64,000 nucleotides of DNA from Myxocyprinus asiaticus (lineage: Eukaryota > Chordata > Actinopteri > Cypriniformes > Catostomidae), in the NCBI RefSeq assembly GCF_019703515.2, contig NC_059362.1:44381826-44445825 (forward strand), written 5' to 3'. Every line of letters starts with the position of its first letter. Position 1 is the first letter of the stretch. Shown piece after piece: positions 46,501 to 61,500 of this stretch. The position numbers and the translations under genes are program-made. The notes under the pieces are model-generated. The model had not been told where the DNA came from, searched no databases, and saw nothing but the letters and a program-made list of their open reading frames with translations.

Positions 46501-49500
46501 TTCACCCTGAAGGTGTTTATTTTGCAATATTGACCGTCTGACTGCAGATTATCCCACTTATTACATGGCTACTTACCAAATGAATAATATCATGTACATA
46601 AAATAATGATTTGAGATGAAATTACGTTCTTATTAAAAAAGAAAGAGACAGCAGAGTCTCCAAAAACAGCTGAATTCAACCTCAGGTTTGCATAAGAGTT
46701 CTGTTGATGTTATAAACCCATTTAGGGTGATATTACAAGACTTCTTGCCAAATAAATGAATAAATGGACATTAAATATTGAGTTCAGTTGAAATTATTTG
46801 ATTAGCTTACTTGTAGAGTTCACAGAGTGATATGAAAAGTAGGAAAGTTTTGCAACACCGGGATGACAGATGAAACATCAATTAATCTCCGGATGTGCGG
46901 CAATTATTCCGAAATATCTGACCGCTAGGATTGACCAATCAGAATCAAGTATTACAGAGAGCCGTGTACAGAAATAATAAGGGATAAAGTACAGTCAGCC
47001 GATCATTATCGCTAAATAGATGCCGACAGGGTGATCAGGACCCATATGCAAAGCTTATTACATGGCTATTTAGTAAATGAATAAAAACGTTGATATTTAA
47101 TATTGATTTGAGTTTAAATTATTACATAATGTGAAAAGAAAGAGCGCAAAGACAAGATCTGAGAGACATGAAACTGGCACAGCTAGGATATGAAAAAAGA
47201 TTTCTAGACAGCCTTGTAATAAGCATCAATAATTTTACAAAACACTGTCATAACAAGAGGTATGAAATAAACATTCAAACCAAGAGCTGTAATGCAGACA
47301 AATATGCAAACTAAACTAAAATAGGTCATTATAAGATAATATTGACAGAACTGAGATAGAGATGGATAATTGTGTGGTACTCACAACTTGACCTGCATCT
47401 CCTTTCTCACCACGAGGTCCTTTGCTTCCCGGTGCACCCTGGGGAAATAAAAATGTGCAGAGAGATTACAGAGAGAAAAAGTCCTGCTGTCTGCCATCCA
47501 ATCAACAATGTGAACATGGACATAATCATTCATTTTAATTCTGACAACTCAAAATTACTCAAACTTACCAAATGTATTGGAATTTTTTTTTAACCATATT
47601 ATACAAAACATATTTACAAACTAAGTGTGTAATAAGAGTCTATGACTTTAAACCTTTTGCTCTCAAATTGGTCTTGTAGGTAGTTTTTAGAGTGTCGCTA
47701 TGTGGCCTCTAGGGCGTTTTAGGTGTTTTTTACATTTACGCATTTGGCAGATGGCCAAAGTGAATTACAGTGCACTTATTACAGGGACAATCCCCCTAGA
47801 GCAACCTGGAGTTAAGTGCCTTGCACAAGGACACAATGGTGGTGGCTGTGGGGATTGAACCGGCAACCTTTTGCTTACCAGTTCTGTGCTTTAGCCCACT
47901 ACACCACCACCACTCCTAGAGTGTGTTTGATAGTATTGCTATGTGGTTATTAGGGCATTCTAAGTGGTTTTTAGAGCATTGCTAAAAAAGCTTTGCTAGT
48001 GTGTTGCAACTGACTTACCACTGGGCCCTGAGGGCCCTGGGGCCCCGTACTGTCTGAGGTGCATTGGCAGGCGTTGGGGAGAGCTGGACACTTGGATTCA
48101 TCTCTCTGAATCACAGGGTGGGGGGAGATAAAGTAAGAAGAAATGCATAAGTGTCAACATCAGTCACAATCAACCACTATAAAACAATTGGAGATGGATT
48201 TTAGAAATAAGATCTTAAGATCCTAATCAAAACACTTATAAGTTATAAAAGACATTTCATAGGTGGTTAGCAGCCTGACTGCTGGTCTGTGGGTGGTAAA
48301 GCCTAGTGTTTAAAGATCTAGGCGTTTTAGGTTTATTTTCCAAAAACTGTCCAATCATTGTAACCTTGATCAAGACAGTTAACCTTAAGTTGCTTCAATG
48401 ACAAGGCATTACTGCTGTAAGACTCATAATAGAGTGCATTAGTGCCCACCCACTCTTTCAGCTGTCTTGGTTCCTGAATTATTTTTCCCATTAATCTTTT
48501 CCATAGGGATTTCATAAAATCCTTCATAAAAGAGTTTTCAGTCATGAACCAAACCAACCAGCCCTGATATTAATCACAACATTAGAAACTTTGACTTGAA
48601 GCAAAAAATATTTGAAAATCGCACAAAAAGGCGAAGGTACAAGACTGTGTACTTTTCATCTTTAAAGGGGTAATGTCATGAGGAATCAAATTTTCATTGA
48701 TAATTTGACATACAGTAAGAGGTCATTCTACTATAAAAACATACTGTAAGTTTCAGAACTCAAAACTTCCTCTCCAGTCCGAAAAGAGCATTTATTTTTT
48801 CTACTCTGCAAAAACGACTAGTTTTGAAATTGGCTACATTGTGACGTCACAGTGTCATTTGCAGTGGTGAATTCTCAGGCCAGCAAAGCCTTCTCTGCTG
48901 GTTTAACATACCAAATAAATAAATATTTTTCATCCTTTCATTCTCAGTCACCTTTTTACCTATGTATTTTTAATCGCTTTCCACTCTTAATTAATCTAAC
49001 AACAAATAGAGAAAAACGAAAAGTTTATCCAGTCAGAATTTATTCCTTGAAGCTTACAAGCAAAGTGTGACAACTGTTTCACAAATCGCATGCCCGAAGC
49101 AGTGCGTGAGTTTGAGCTCCACCCCTTCAGGCCTTCAGAATTTCTGCAGAATCCCTCAACAGTGCAGTGAATAGGCATCTAAAGTCAGATTGTCAGGTTC
49201 ATCAGCCAATCAGATTGATTTATTTGTTCTTGGTGGGTGTGATCTTTAGGATATGTCCCGATCAAGGCCTTATAGCTGGCCTTGAGTGATGCAATCATGC
49301 TTTAAGTGATGTACATAATTTGAAAGCGAAGAGCGCAAGATCTTGCTGACGAGTCGGCTGTCATCACTGCTATTATTGTCGTTGAGAAAGAGATCCTTAT
49401 GGATTTAAAAACACGAGATGTTCTGCATGATCGTGTGATTGCTTAATTTATTAAACAGGAAAGGAGGACTGATTTTCACTTCAAGCAAATTGGTAAGTGC

Positions 49501-52500
49501 TTTTTGCATTGTTATAGCAACATCAGGAGTTTTCTAAGTGTAAATTAGGCTGCTTGAGCATTCAGTGTCGGATCAAGTTTTGAAAAGTAGTGCTGTGTTC
49601 CATTCAACTCGGAAAGTCGGATTTTACAACTTCCTACTAGGAAAAGTGCAATGGAATGCATTTGAAGTCAGAATTACAACTTGTAGGCTCGTGCAGAAAT
49701 TCTCAACTCCGATTTCACTGAGATGCAGGGGCATGATGTCACACAAACATGTGGAGATTTAAAAGGAAGTGATAAACATTCACTTTATTAAGTAATATCA
49801 ATAAATGAGTCAGTTTCCACAATACATGATATTAAATCTTGTTTATCAAAAGCCTGCAGAAACAGGTGTATAAAACATTATAATCTCTTTTGATAATCGT
49901 ACACCTGAAGCACAAATGCTAGCGCTGCAGAATTGTTTATCGGTTGGATTGCTAGGAGACATCTCTAATGAGAGTCAAACCCCTGCTAAGCTAACAGGAG
50001 CATTGCAGTTTTGTTTCCTTAAATGTCATTTCCTGAATATCGGGGAATGGAATGCATTTATGGTCGGAGATATCAAGTAGGAATAACCCACATCCAACTT
50101 GAATGGAATGCAGCATAACCGTGTACCCTGACAAACGAAATGTATTGCAAGCAACATTTAAATCGCAAATATTATTAGATTGATTTTTCCAGGTATTATA
50201 GACCTCCTTGATAAATTCATATGAAAATTTATGATTTGGAATGGGCTGTTCGGGAGACGTTCATTTCACAAAACTGTCATGCTGCAGTTAAAATTAGGCT
50301 TGCTTGAGCATTAATTGTCGTTTCAAGTTCTGGCTTTCGTGCATGGACATGTTTTTAAAATGTCAATTGGTATTACTAGTTAGCTGCGACATAATGTATG
50401 ATGCTCAAAGGCATAGGGTGTCTTATTCATTGTGAAACTGTGTTTTCTTAATGGCATGAATCACACTGAAGGCCTAGACTTAAAATGCATGGCCTGCCAC
50501 TGGTCATATGAATTTCCTCGCCTCCACAACATACGTAATTGTCGTGGTGAACTGACAGAGTGGCTAAGGTGCTTCAACTCTGAAGGTGGTACTATAGTTG
50601 CTGTAGTTTGCTTTTAACCATCGAAAAGATTAAGATGTCAAGTTAGGTCCCCAGACGTTGTTGTGTTCATGGTTGTGGAAAAACTGCATCTCTGCATAGC
50701 ATTATGATGGATCCTAACATTAGAAATGAGTGGCTTATTTAAATGAATTTCCTAAATGAGTCAGTGTGGGATTATATGTTTTGTTCAGCACATTTCTCCA
50801 AGGATTCTTTTGACAACTATTATGATTCAGACTTTGCAATGGAACTTATATTGAAAGATGGAGCAGTACCAAGTATACTGGACACAACAGTAACGATTTT
50901 AAAACTACTGTTTCTGTCTGTGTTTGTTTGTTATGTAAGGAATTGTATAGTCAGCCATTTTTATTGCAAAATAAACCACGTTGAGTAGAACATGCTTATT
51001 ACATGGTTATGTACCAAAGAAATACATAATTTCTCACGAAAATCGATGTGAGATTAAATGATTTTATTATGTAAGAAAAACACGAAGTGTGGAGTGCTAC
51101 GAAAGACAATGGTGTAGTACAAGCTAGTGTCTCCCACCTCATCTACATCGTATTAGCCAGGACGTCAAGTATTTTGGACAAAATGAACACATCGGGACGC
51201 CCATTATCTCGTATTTAAGCAGCGATGGTCGACCGGTGAACATCTCATATTTGATCATTACATGGGATGTGTATTAAACTACAGAGGTGAACACCTGGGT
51301 TGACTGTCCATTACAGCTGGATACAGATTTATTAACTTTACATTTGCAGCTTGTGCTGGTCTGGACTATTTTCACAGTTTTCTGCTTTATGTGGCATTAC
51401 TGTATCACCATATCTTGTATACCTTATAATATACGTATTTGGGAGCAACAGTATGCTGACTTTTTTCAGTTTTTGATTGCTATTTCAATCGGAAACAACT
51501 GTAGTAGTCGCTTCACATAAATTGGGACATATAGCAAACAATGATTGCCAGGACTAAGTGCTTCCAGGGGATTTTGTAAATCGCTTGCACGTTTCATTCT
51601 TTTATTCTTTGAAAAAAACAGTTCCATGAGTGTTGGCTTTTTTTTTCTACTTTTTTTTGCACTGCAAAGATGTTAGCTTATCGGGGGCCTGGGTAGCTCA
51701 GCAAGTAAATATGCTGACTACCACACATGGAGTCACAAGTTCGAATCCAGGGCATGCTGAGTGACTCCAGTCAGGCTTCCTAAGCAACCAATTGGCCCGG
51801 TTGCTAAGGTGGGTAGAGTCACGTTGGGTTAACCTCCTCGTAGTCGCTATAATGTGGTTCTCGCTCTCAGTGGGGCGCATGGTGAGTTGTGCGTGGATGC
51901 CGCGGAGAATAGTGTGAGCCTCCACACATGCTAGGTCTCCGCGGAAATGTGCTCAACAAGCCACGTGATAAGATGTGCGGTTTGACGGTCTTAGATGCAG
52001 AGGCAACTGAGATTCTTCCTCCGCCACACAGATTGAGGCGAGTCACTATGCCACCTCGAGGATTTAGAGCGCATTGGGAATTGGGCATGACAAATTGGGG
52101 AGAAAAGGGGAAAAAATGCATGACATGACCTATTTAATTAGGAAATATACTACGATCTCAAGCATTGCGATTGACATATTTGAATTGAAAATGGTGAAAA
52201 AATATAAAACTAATAATAATTTAATTGCAAAAAATATTCTGATATATGCAAAATTATAAGTCGTTTGAGAATGTAGGGAGAATGTCTCAACTGCGTAATA
52301 TGCAGAGTGATTTTTGTAACGCGATTCTCTGATTGGTGGATCTTTCTCTGCTATTCAATACAAATTCTGCTATTTAATGCAATTTTAAAAACAAATTAAT
52401 TTAAAATAATGTAGACTGAATTCAAGAGCAGTATATACCATTAATTAACAACCTCGAAGCTCACAGTAGGTCTGTCTTTAAAGGTTTATCATTAAAATGT

Positions 52501-55500
52501 ATAATTAAAAATAAATTCCCCTATGGATAACATGACTGGGATTTTTATTTCCGGAACAAGACTGTTGCGCTCTATGCTGTACAGAACTTACCGACAGATG
52601 CTGAGACCTGGATTAAGGTTGATAGTTAAAGTCGGCATGAAGCTGCATTTGCAACCCGTTTTACTTCCTAATGTGTTTAATTATATAGCTTTTTGACTCT
52701 GCGCAGCCTTGGTGACATAAAACAATGTCTTTGATTTGAGCCTGGACATATTGATATCAAAGAGAGAAATGAATATACTAAAACTCAAATCAAATCAAAC
52801 CTTTTGGTTGTGGAGACAAGCCATATTGCAGCGTTTATTAAATTCTCATTGTGTTTTGACTATAAGGAACCCATGCGCACATTCAAAGTCTTTAATAACT
52901 TGCTTATGTAAGACAAAATAAATAATAAAGTGTTTGAAGACACAGCTGGTCTCATGGTCTGCATTAAAATATGCATATTCTCAATGTTTTTCAGTCCCAG
53001 GAATGTGCCCTTTACCAAAATATAAAGGCCAAAAGTTCTAGTAAAGTCAACAGAAATGAAAGACTTTTATAGCAAAGGAGAGAAGTTGTCTGTTTGAACA
53101 ACTTCTGTTGTTGACAAACCAAATAAAACGGAAGAGTGCACAAGGAGAGATCAAAGAAAGGAAGTAATCTAACAATACCAAACTGTTTTGCAGAGCACAT
53201 GTTAAATGTCATGTTCATTTTTGGTCATCAGGGACATATCAAATACATATGGAATATCAATACGTCACAACAAAGCTCAGAGAGAGACCACGACATTGAT
53301 CTGCGACAAGCACTGGGACCTGTGTGGGATTATGAAGCTGAAAAAAAGGTTGAGTTTAGCATGATAGACAATTAGCTTGTCATTTGCTTTTAATACAAAG
53401 TGACTATATATCAACGTCTGGAGCAGTCGAGGGCTAAGCATCTGGCTGAATGTCACAATGATCAAAGACATGGGTGGACGTAAACAACTGTGCGGTTCAT
53501 GGGTCACCCAACCTGAAATTTAACCCAACATTTGGGTTTTCCACCTTAAAGTAACTCTGATCTCTAGACCTTTATTATGGTTTCTTCTTACCATTGAAGG
53601 AATGTCACAGCATCGGTCCCTGCTGGTCCAACCGAGACTGCACACAATGTCAAACATCTGGAGCTGGAACTGGCCAAGCAGAGAGAAAACGGATGTTACA
53701 TGTGTCTTTGATAAAAGAATTGCGTTTCCAAATAAGGAGCTCAGACGCCCCAATACAAGGATCCAGTCTAGTTGCCGATTCGAAACATGCTTTGATCAGT
53801 GTTCATTTTTACAATTTCTTTAGTTGTAGTTTTTGTCTTCTGGCAAAAATGTCCTGTAAATTCAATTTTGTTGTATCCATTAATTTTAGTCAATTTTACT
53901 AAGAATAAAATGGCATGTAATTTCAGTCAACAAAAATAACGTTGTAGTGAAAAATTACAAAAATGAGACGAGTTTATGATATTGCGTTATGTAAACGAAA
54001 TATTCACAATGGGAGTTATGCATTCTGACAAGCACATAATTTTCATAAACAATATGTTTTCATTAAAATAGTTTAATTATCGTCATGATACATATTTTTT
54101 GGTCTTGTCTTTGACAAATTAAAAAAACATTTCGACAACATTTTTGGCAGTAATTTTGTTGAAACAGCTTGGGTCACAGTTTACCATAAAAAAATATGTC
54201 TTTTATTTGAAGTTCAGCAGCCTGGAAATATTGATGTCCAAGGAGACAGTAATATGTCCAGGCTGCTGAACTTCAAATCAAATTAAAGCTTTTTTTTTTT
54301 CATTTTATTATCATCTTGATGCATATTTATCGTCTTGCCTTTGTTATCGTTGTCGAAATCAAAAATTACTTTGGCAATTAACATTTTCAGCAGTAATTTA
54401 ATTGAACAATGGCTGTGATAACAAAACACCAACAAAATTGTTGTTTTCAATTTGGTTTTCAATTAGATCCAAGATGCTCAACATTGTCTCATTTGAACTC
54501 ACTGTTGCCGACTCCCCTTTAGATCCAATAGATTTCGACATCTTTCCGAGCACTTGATATCCATCTTTCGATATGTTTCCTCTTGACTTAATCTCTTTCT
54601 CAGCCACTTCCTGACAGTCCACGTGCAGTTTGACGCTCTTGGGAGACACCAGGATGTGGAGCTAGAAGACAAGAAGATTGTTTGGAATTCAAGTTTATAA
54701 GAGACTCAGGAGTCATTTTAGAAGGAGAAACTTCTACGGTGGTGCTATCATGAAGTAATCCTCAGCTGGCAGTCTTCTAGTGTTTTAGTAACTCCAAGGG
54801 CTTCGGGCCGTAATTACGGATTCTGGGAGTTTCTGTTTTGAGGGAGTGTTTCTGGCCAGAGGTGCATAAAAATGGTTTAGTTGCTCATCATCAATTTCAG
54901 TTCTTACAGTTCAATTGTAAAACAGTTTTAAAGAGAGAATTAAGGGAAATTAGGTTTAATGAATGGCAGCTAACAACAATGACATCATCATCACATTTTA
55001 ACGGTTAAATACATCAACATCAGGCCTGTCAAATCTCCCAAATGGTCAGAAACACCCTCTACCTCTACAAAAGTTTGTTTGTCATGTTGGTGTTAAGCTT
55101 TCAGAGTTGTTTCACCACTCCGCTCCACCTAATCTCCACATAATCGCAATAATTTGCAAGATGGCGCAGCAGATGGCTGCTTTGTTGTGGAACTCTCTCG
55201 CGTTTTTGTTACTTTTGTTTGTTTGTCATATTTTTGGTCACTCTTTCCCAATCAGTTTCACCAGGGATGAACTGCTGAATATTCGGCAGAGCATACCTGA
55301 TCATTTTTTGCCGGTGTTTGATTATTCAGACGTTATATTAGACATCTTAGTTGGAGGAGCAGCAGGGCTCTACAAGCAATCCAAAAGACACACGTGAGGG
55401 AAGCGAGCCGGTGTGCTTGTGAAGTTGCGTCAACGTGGCTTTAGGACTCCGCTGCCGAGTATCCATCTGGCGAATGTCTGTTCCCATGCCAAAAAAACTG

Positions 55501-58500
55501 CCGAACTGCTTCTGCTCACTCAAACAAATAAGGATTTTTCTAACTTCGTTGCTCTGTGTTTCATGGAAACCTGGCTGAATGAAGCCATCCCGGACTTTCA
55601 GCTGTTCAGAGCGGATCGCATCACGGAGTTATCGGGAAAAACAAGAGGCGGTGGAACATGCTTTTACATCAATAAAAGTTGGTGTACAGATGTAACAGCA
55701 TTGAAGATGTGCTGTCCTAATTTAAAGGCACTCTTCATCAACTGTAAGCCTTTCATCGCCGTGGGAGTTTTCCTCGTTTTTTCTGGTGAGTGTGTACATC
55801 CCGCCACAAGTGTGCGTGAACGCAGCATTGCAACAGCTGGCTGATCACATCACAGACACATATCAACAACACCCGGACTCACTTATTATTATTCTGGGAG
55901 ATTTTAATAAAGCTAACCTCAACCGTGAAGTACCAAAATACAAACAATACATCACATGCCCCACCAGAGAAATAAATATATTGGACCACTGCTACACCAC
56001 TACAGGATGCATATTGCTCTGTCCCACATGCAGCTTTAGGACTCTCTGATTACTGTCTGGTTCATATTCTCCTGACCTGCAAGCAGAAACTAAAATCAGC
56101 TAAGCCTGTAGTAAGGATTGTAAAGAGATGGACCAATGAAGCAGAGCTGGAATTACAAGCCTGCATTGACTGCACTGATTGGAGTATTTTTGAGGCTGCA
56201 GCCACAGACCTGGATGAGCTCACATATACTGTGACATCATATATCAGTTTCTGTGAGGATATGTGCATCCCTACTAGGACATTTTTATCATTAAATAACG
56301 ATAAACCATGGTTTATAGGAAAACTCAGACAGCTTCATCATACCAAAGAGGATGCTTACAGAAGTAGGGATAAAATATTGTACAACCAGGCCAGGAACAC
56401 ACTTACTAAGGAAATCAGAGTGGCTAAAAGAAGCTACTCTGAAAAGCTGAAAAAACAGTTTTCCTGCATCTGTGTGGAAAGGCCTGAAAAGCATCACCAA
56501 GTACAAGACATCTCCACCTTGCTCTGTAGAGAGTCAACTAATGATTGATGAACTGAATGTGTTTTATTACAGGTTTGAAAAGCCCAATCTCACACCCCTC
56601 CCCCACTCTGATCTTCACTTCACCTACACACACACATACTCAGTCTGCACTTATGATCTGTGAGGAGGATGTGTGCCGGGTCTTTCAGAAACAAAAGACT
56701 AGGAAAGCTTCAGGCCCAGATGCTGTTTCACTCGCCTGTCTGAAAGACTGTGCTGACCAACTGGCCCCCATCTTCACACAGATCTTCAATAGATCACTGG
56801 AGCAGTGTGAAGTTCCCTGCTGCTTCAAATGCTCGACCATCATTCCGGTCCCCAAAAAAACCAAAATCACAGGTCTTACTGTCTACAGACTTGTCTCTCT
56901 CATATCTGTGGTCATTAAGTCATTTGAGAGACTGGTTTTGGCCTACCTGAAGGACACCGCTGGACCCCTGCTGGACCCCCTTCAGTTTGCTTACCGAGCA
57001 AACAGGTCTGTGGATGATGCTGTCAGTATGGGACTGCATTATATCCTGCAACACCTCGACAGACTTGGGACTTATGCAAGGATCCTATTTGTGGACTTCA
57101 GTTCAGCCTTCAGTACCATCATGCCTGATGTTCTCTCAACCAAACTGACCCAAATCACCAGCTTTCTGACAGATAGGCAGCAGCTAGTGAGACTGGGGAA
57201 ACTCACATCCAGGACCTTCAAAATTAGCACTGGTGCTCCTCAGGCATGCATTCTCTCTCCACTGTTCTTCTCCTTGTACACGAATGACTACACTGCAAAA
57301 GACCCCACTGTCAAGCTGAAGTTTGCAGACGACACCACGGTCATCGGCCTCATCCGCGATGGTGATGAGTCTGCATACAGACGGGAGGTCGATCAGCTGG
57401 ATGTCTGGTGCAGTCACAACAACCTTGAGCTTAACACGCTCAAAACAGTGGAGATGATAGTGGACTTCAGGAGAAAACTCTGGACCCCACACACCCTGCC
57501 CACTCCCTCTTTGAACTGTTGCCCTCTGGCCGGCGCTACAGAGCACTGAGCACCAGGACATCCAGGCACAAGAACAGTTTTTACCCTCAGGCCATTTTCC
57601 TCGTGAACAATTAAACTGCCTCAGGACTCCCCCATAGTCCAATAATGTAAATACATATCTCATGTACATATGTAAATTCACATATTTAATTCAATAACTG
57701 TACATACCCCTACCTTGCACATACATTGCCACTTGCACATGTACATACGCCATTCTGTTATATGTCCTGTTATTTGTATGTCTATTTATACTCTTACCTT
57801 GTTTTATATTCTGTGTCTCACTGTAATGTTCTGTGCGCACTTGTATCTCCTATCACCATAAAAAAAAATTGTGTACGTGAAAACACTTGGCAATAAAGCT
57901 CATTCTAATTCTAATTCTAATAATCAATATACACGGATATTCCCTGTTCACCACCGCGTGTGATGAAGTTGTTCTTCCATATTTGCCACAGACAATCCGG
58001 CAGCCAAGTCTTAAACACCAGCCGATGTTCAGAACCCTACAACAGCGATGTAATTACATTCTTAGAGTGGGACTGTATCTTTGGGTCTGGAATGCATTTG
58101 TCAGTATCTGTAAACACTGCATGCTTGACGCCTTATATGCACTAACGTCTTCTGCAGGATTGTGTGGAACAGTCACAGGACCTAAAATATTGTGCTGTGT
58201 TTAGGATCACAGGGTCAGGTAAACAGGTCTCCTGAGGGTACAGACTGACAGGTTACAGTGGGGGGGGGGGGATTCTGGGAGGTAAAACCAAAACAAACAA
58301 GCCTCCACACCTCCCCATCAAACCACAAGAATTTCCCCTGTGGTCAACTTCTTACAGGCAACCTGACAGACCACCAATATTCAGACCAGAGATATAGATG
58401 AGAGGCCGCCTGCTCCTCGCCAGGCATTCTGCTCACTGGCTCTATGATGTAATTGTTTAATAGTTTGAACAGTGATCGAACATTTTCCAGTGTTCTCTGC

Positions 58501-61500
58501 CAGACAAATGCAACAATTTTTTACAGTCTCACCAAATGAATTTATAGATTCTAGCAAAAGTGATATTCTGTGTCTTTAAGATGCACCCTGCTCTCATTTT
58601 TATACTCTCTGTTATTTGAATCACAGAATGGTTTCTTATAGATTGGAATAATGATAGTAATTAGTTGTGTTTATTTATTTGTGTACTTTATGTATGTACA
58701 TACTTATCTACATACTTGAGTACATACGTACTTATGTGCTAAATTACATGTTTACATATTCATTACGTAGCTAAGTATTTATGTACTTAAATACTTGCGT
58801 ACTTATGCACATACTTATGTACTTAAATACATACTTTTGTTCTTATGTACTTGTAAACGTACTTCCTTGCGAAAGTACTTACATACCTACATACTTTTTT
58901 ACTAACGTACAAACTTATGTACTTAATTACGTATTTACATTCTCTCTTACATACCAACGTATTTATGTACTTACATACTTGCGTACATATGTACTTAATT
59001 ACAAATGTATGTACTTTCCTAAGTACTTACTGTACATATGTACTTAATTACGTACTTATGTTATTATTGCATACACTATGTTCTTTCTTACATACCTACA
59101 TACATACTTATGTACTTACGTTCTTACTTATGTACTTACGTATGTGCTTACTTATCAACCTCCAATTTAGTCCCTCCTCAGATATAGAAAACTTCAGAGC
59201 TTAAATAATGATGACTTTTAATGAATAAATATATAAATATGTATGAATATAATTAATGTACGCTCTTTAAAACATAATATAATCTGCACATTTTTGCTTT
59301 TAAACCCTGCTGAACGCTGGACTCGTTTAAAAAAAAAGTCTTCAGAAGACTTGGAATATGATGCATGAGTCACATGGACTATTTTATGGCTCTTGGGTCC
59401 TTTATTTAACTTTACCATGAGTCACTATCTACTGCCATTGTATTGAAAAAACAAACCAGGATATTCATTAAAACATCTCCTTTTGTGTTTTGCATAAGAA
59501 AGAAAGTAATTCGGGTTTGAAACGCCATGAGGGTGAGTAAATGATGAGAGAATTTTCATTTTTGGGTGAACTAACCCTTTAAGTGTATTTTCTCGACTGC
59601 AGATTGCTGGAGACCTCACGCAGTTTGGCTCGGTGTTTGTTGTTATTGGCACTTTATGCAAGGCTATTCAGCAAAAATGCTCCAACTTTCATTATCCACT
59701 CTGGCTGAACTCTTAACAATTTCAGATTCATTCAGGTGACACAATATATGCCCATATTTGAAAGCAAATTTTAAATCATCTTTCATACCCCTACAACAAA
59801 GACCTTCTCCAGAACAAAAATTATCATCACTCTTACAAGGAGAGAGAAAATAGCAAAGCTTTCTTGCTTGATGTACCATGCAACATATATAAACATCTAC
59901 AAAGAACATCTAAGTTTACCTTGTGGAAGCTTCCATGGAAAATCTTCTTCACATGATCGTTTTTAAATGTGGCACGTTGGATCTCGCCTGTTGTGTCCTT
60001 AGTGTAAAATGACACAGCTTGACCGGATGCTGAGCAAATAGAAAAATAGAGAGACTGAGTTAGATACCCCAGAAACCAACCCAAATTAGAATAAAAAACA
60101 AACTTTTGTCTCAAAAATTTAATATTACATTCCTTAGGTGAAATGAAAAGAAACATAAATGAGACAAATGTTGAAGAAGTAGGAGTATAGAGCTTCAAAA
60201 TAATGTTGATAGCATAGCTCAGATAATTTGGTCTTGAGAATTTGATGAGAAATTTTAAATAAATTAATTTTCACTTTGTAATGGTTTTTAAAGGGGTTTA
60301 TTAAAGACTAATAAATAATTTACAAATGCATTATAAACCACTGATATGCATTTATAACAACATGAACACAATTTATTATTTTAACCTCACATGTTATAAA
60401 TGCTTAATAACACCTTTTCAACATTAGTAACCTATGAAAATCTACCTTTAAACTTAAGTGGAGACATATGAAGAATTTATGAAGTAGCTGCCAACATTAG
60501 AAACCAATGTACATAAAGTTCAGTATGGTTAAGTAGTAATCTGACTTTATTATAGGATATACCGTGTGTAGGCTGTGAATGAGCATAAACACCTGAAAAG
60601 TGTTTTTGTAGAGGATTTAGGTAACTAAGACTAGGTAAGTTGTGACACCACTCGGAATAGCAAAATTTTTTTGGCATCAACGTGACAAGGAAAGTGACAA
60701 CAAAAGACATTACAGTAATGAATATAAACACAAAGTGGACTGTATCAAAATGACATAATCCCTTCTTGTAAACTCACTATTATTATCTATTTTTGCAGCA
60801 TTGTGACATAAATCATGAGTTAGGGCATTTTGTGTTTTTGGATTAATAAAAGTATGACTAAGTATGTATTTGTTAAGCATTTATAACATGTAAGTTAAAA
60901 GGATCACTATTTGGCAAGTATTGCATACATACAAAACATTATTTTTTTTTTTAATATTGTTATAACCGCTTATTAATGATTTATAATGCATTAGTAAATG
61001 AGTCCCCTTTTAATGTAAAGTGTTACCAAAATGTTCGACCAATGACAATCAGGCTTACGGTCAATGGTGACACCAGTCTCAGGTTTGTAGTTCTTGTCCG
61101 ACACCTGCCAGATATCGAAGGCCTCAGTCGGCGAGTCAGGCAACAGTCGGAATGTCAGAATGATGGTGAATGTGGACGGTAGACCATCCGGATGAATATA
61201 CCTTAAACACACACACACACAAAAACAAGCACACAAAATCAGTCAAAGCCAGAGGAAGTGACATCTTAATTCTGACATCAACACTGGCAGGTCAAAGTCA
61301 CTGGATTTATCTGATGCATTATATTATTAGTGGTTGGTATGGTAAAATAATTAAGGAAGTGTGTGGGAGAATGATGGCTTTGAACACTTTTGGATTGTGG
61401 AGTCTAACTGGGCAAGAGGCAGCATTTTACAAAACTCACAAAAACCTTTGAATTTACTTCTAAATCAAAATTGTTTTTACAGAGATGTCTGTACACAAAG

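Larger units (their letters stand above)
55060..57921 (+). mobile_element. LINE (L2/CR1/jockey-type group), disabled copy
   Basis: Plus strand, antisense to col12a1. 5' part: endonuclease-like stretch with [49 protein letters not shown], in two frames. RT in 56557-57549. The 3' end is GGCAATAAAGCTCATTCTAA then ATTCTAATTCTAA, a short tandem tail typical of this LINE group. Multiple frameshifts and internal deletions. Confidence 0.85.

Noticed and set aside
57184..57681. 165-codon minus-strand frame
   Set aside because: It is the antisense of the LINE reverse transcriptase and 3' region; no family signature of its own.
58781..59204. Tyr/Leu/Thr-rich frames
   Set aside because: Translation of the TACN-phase repeat.
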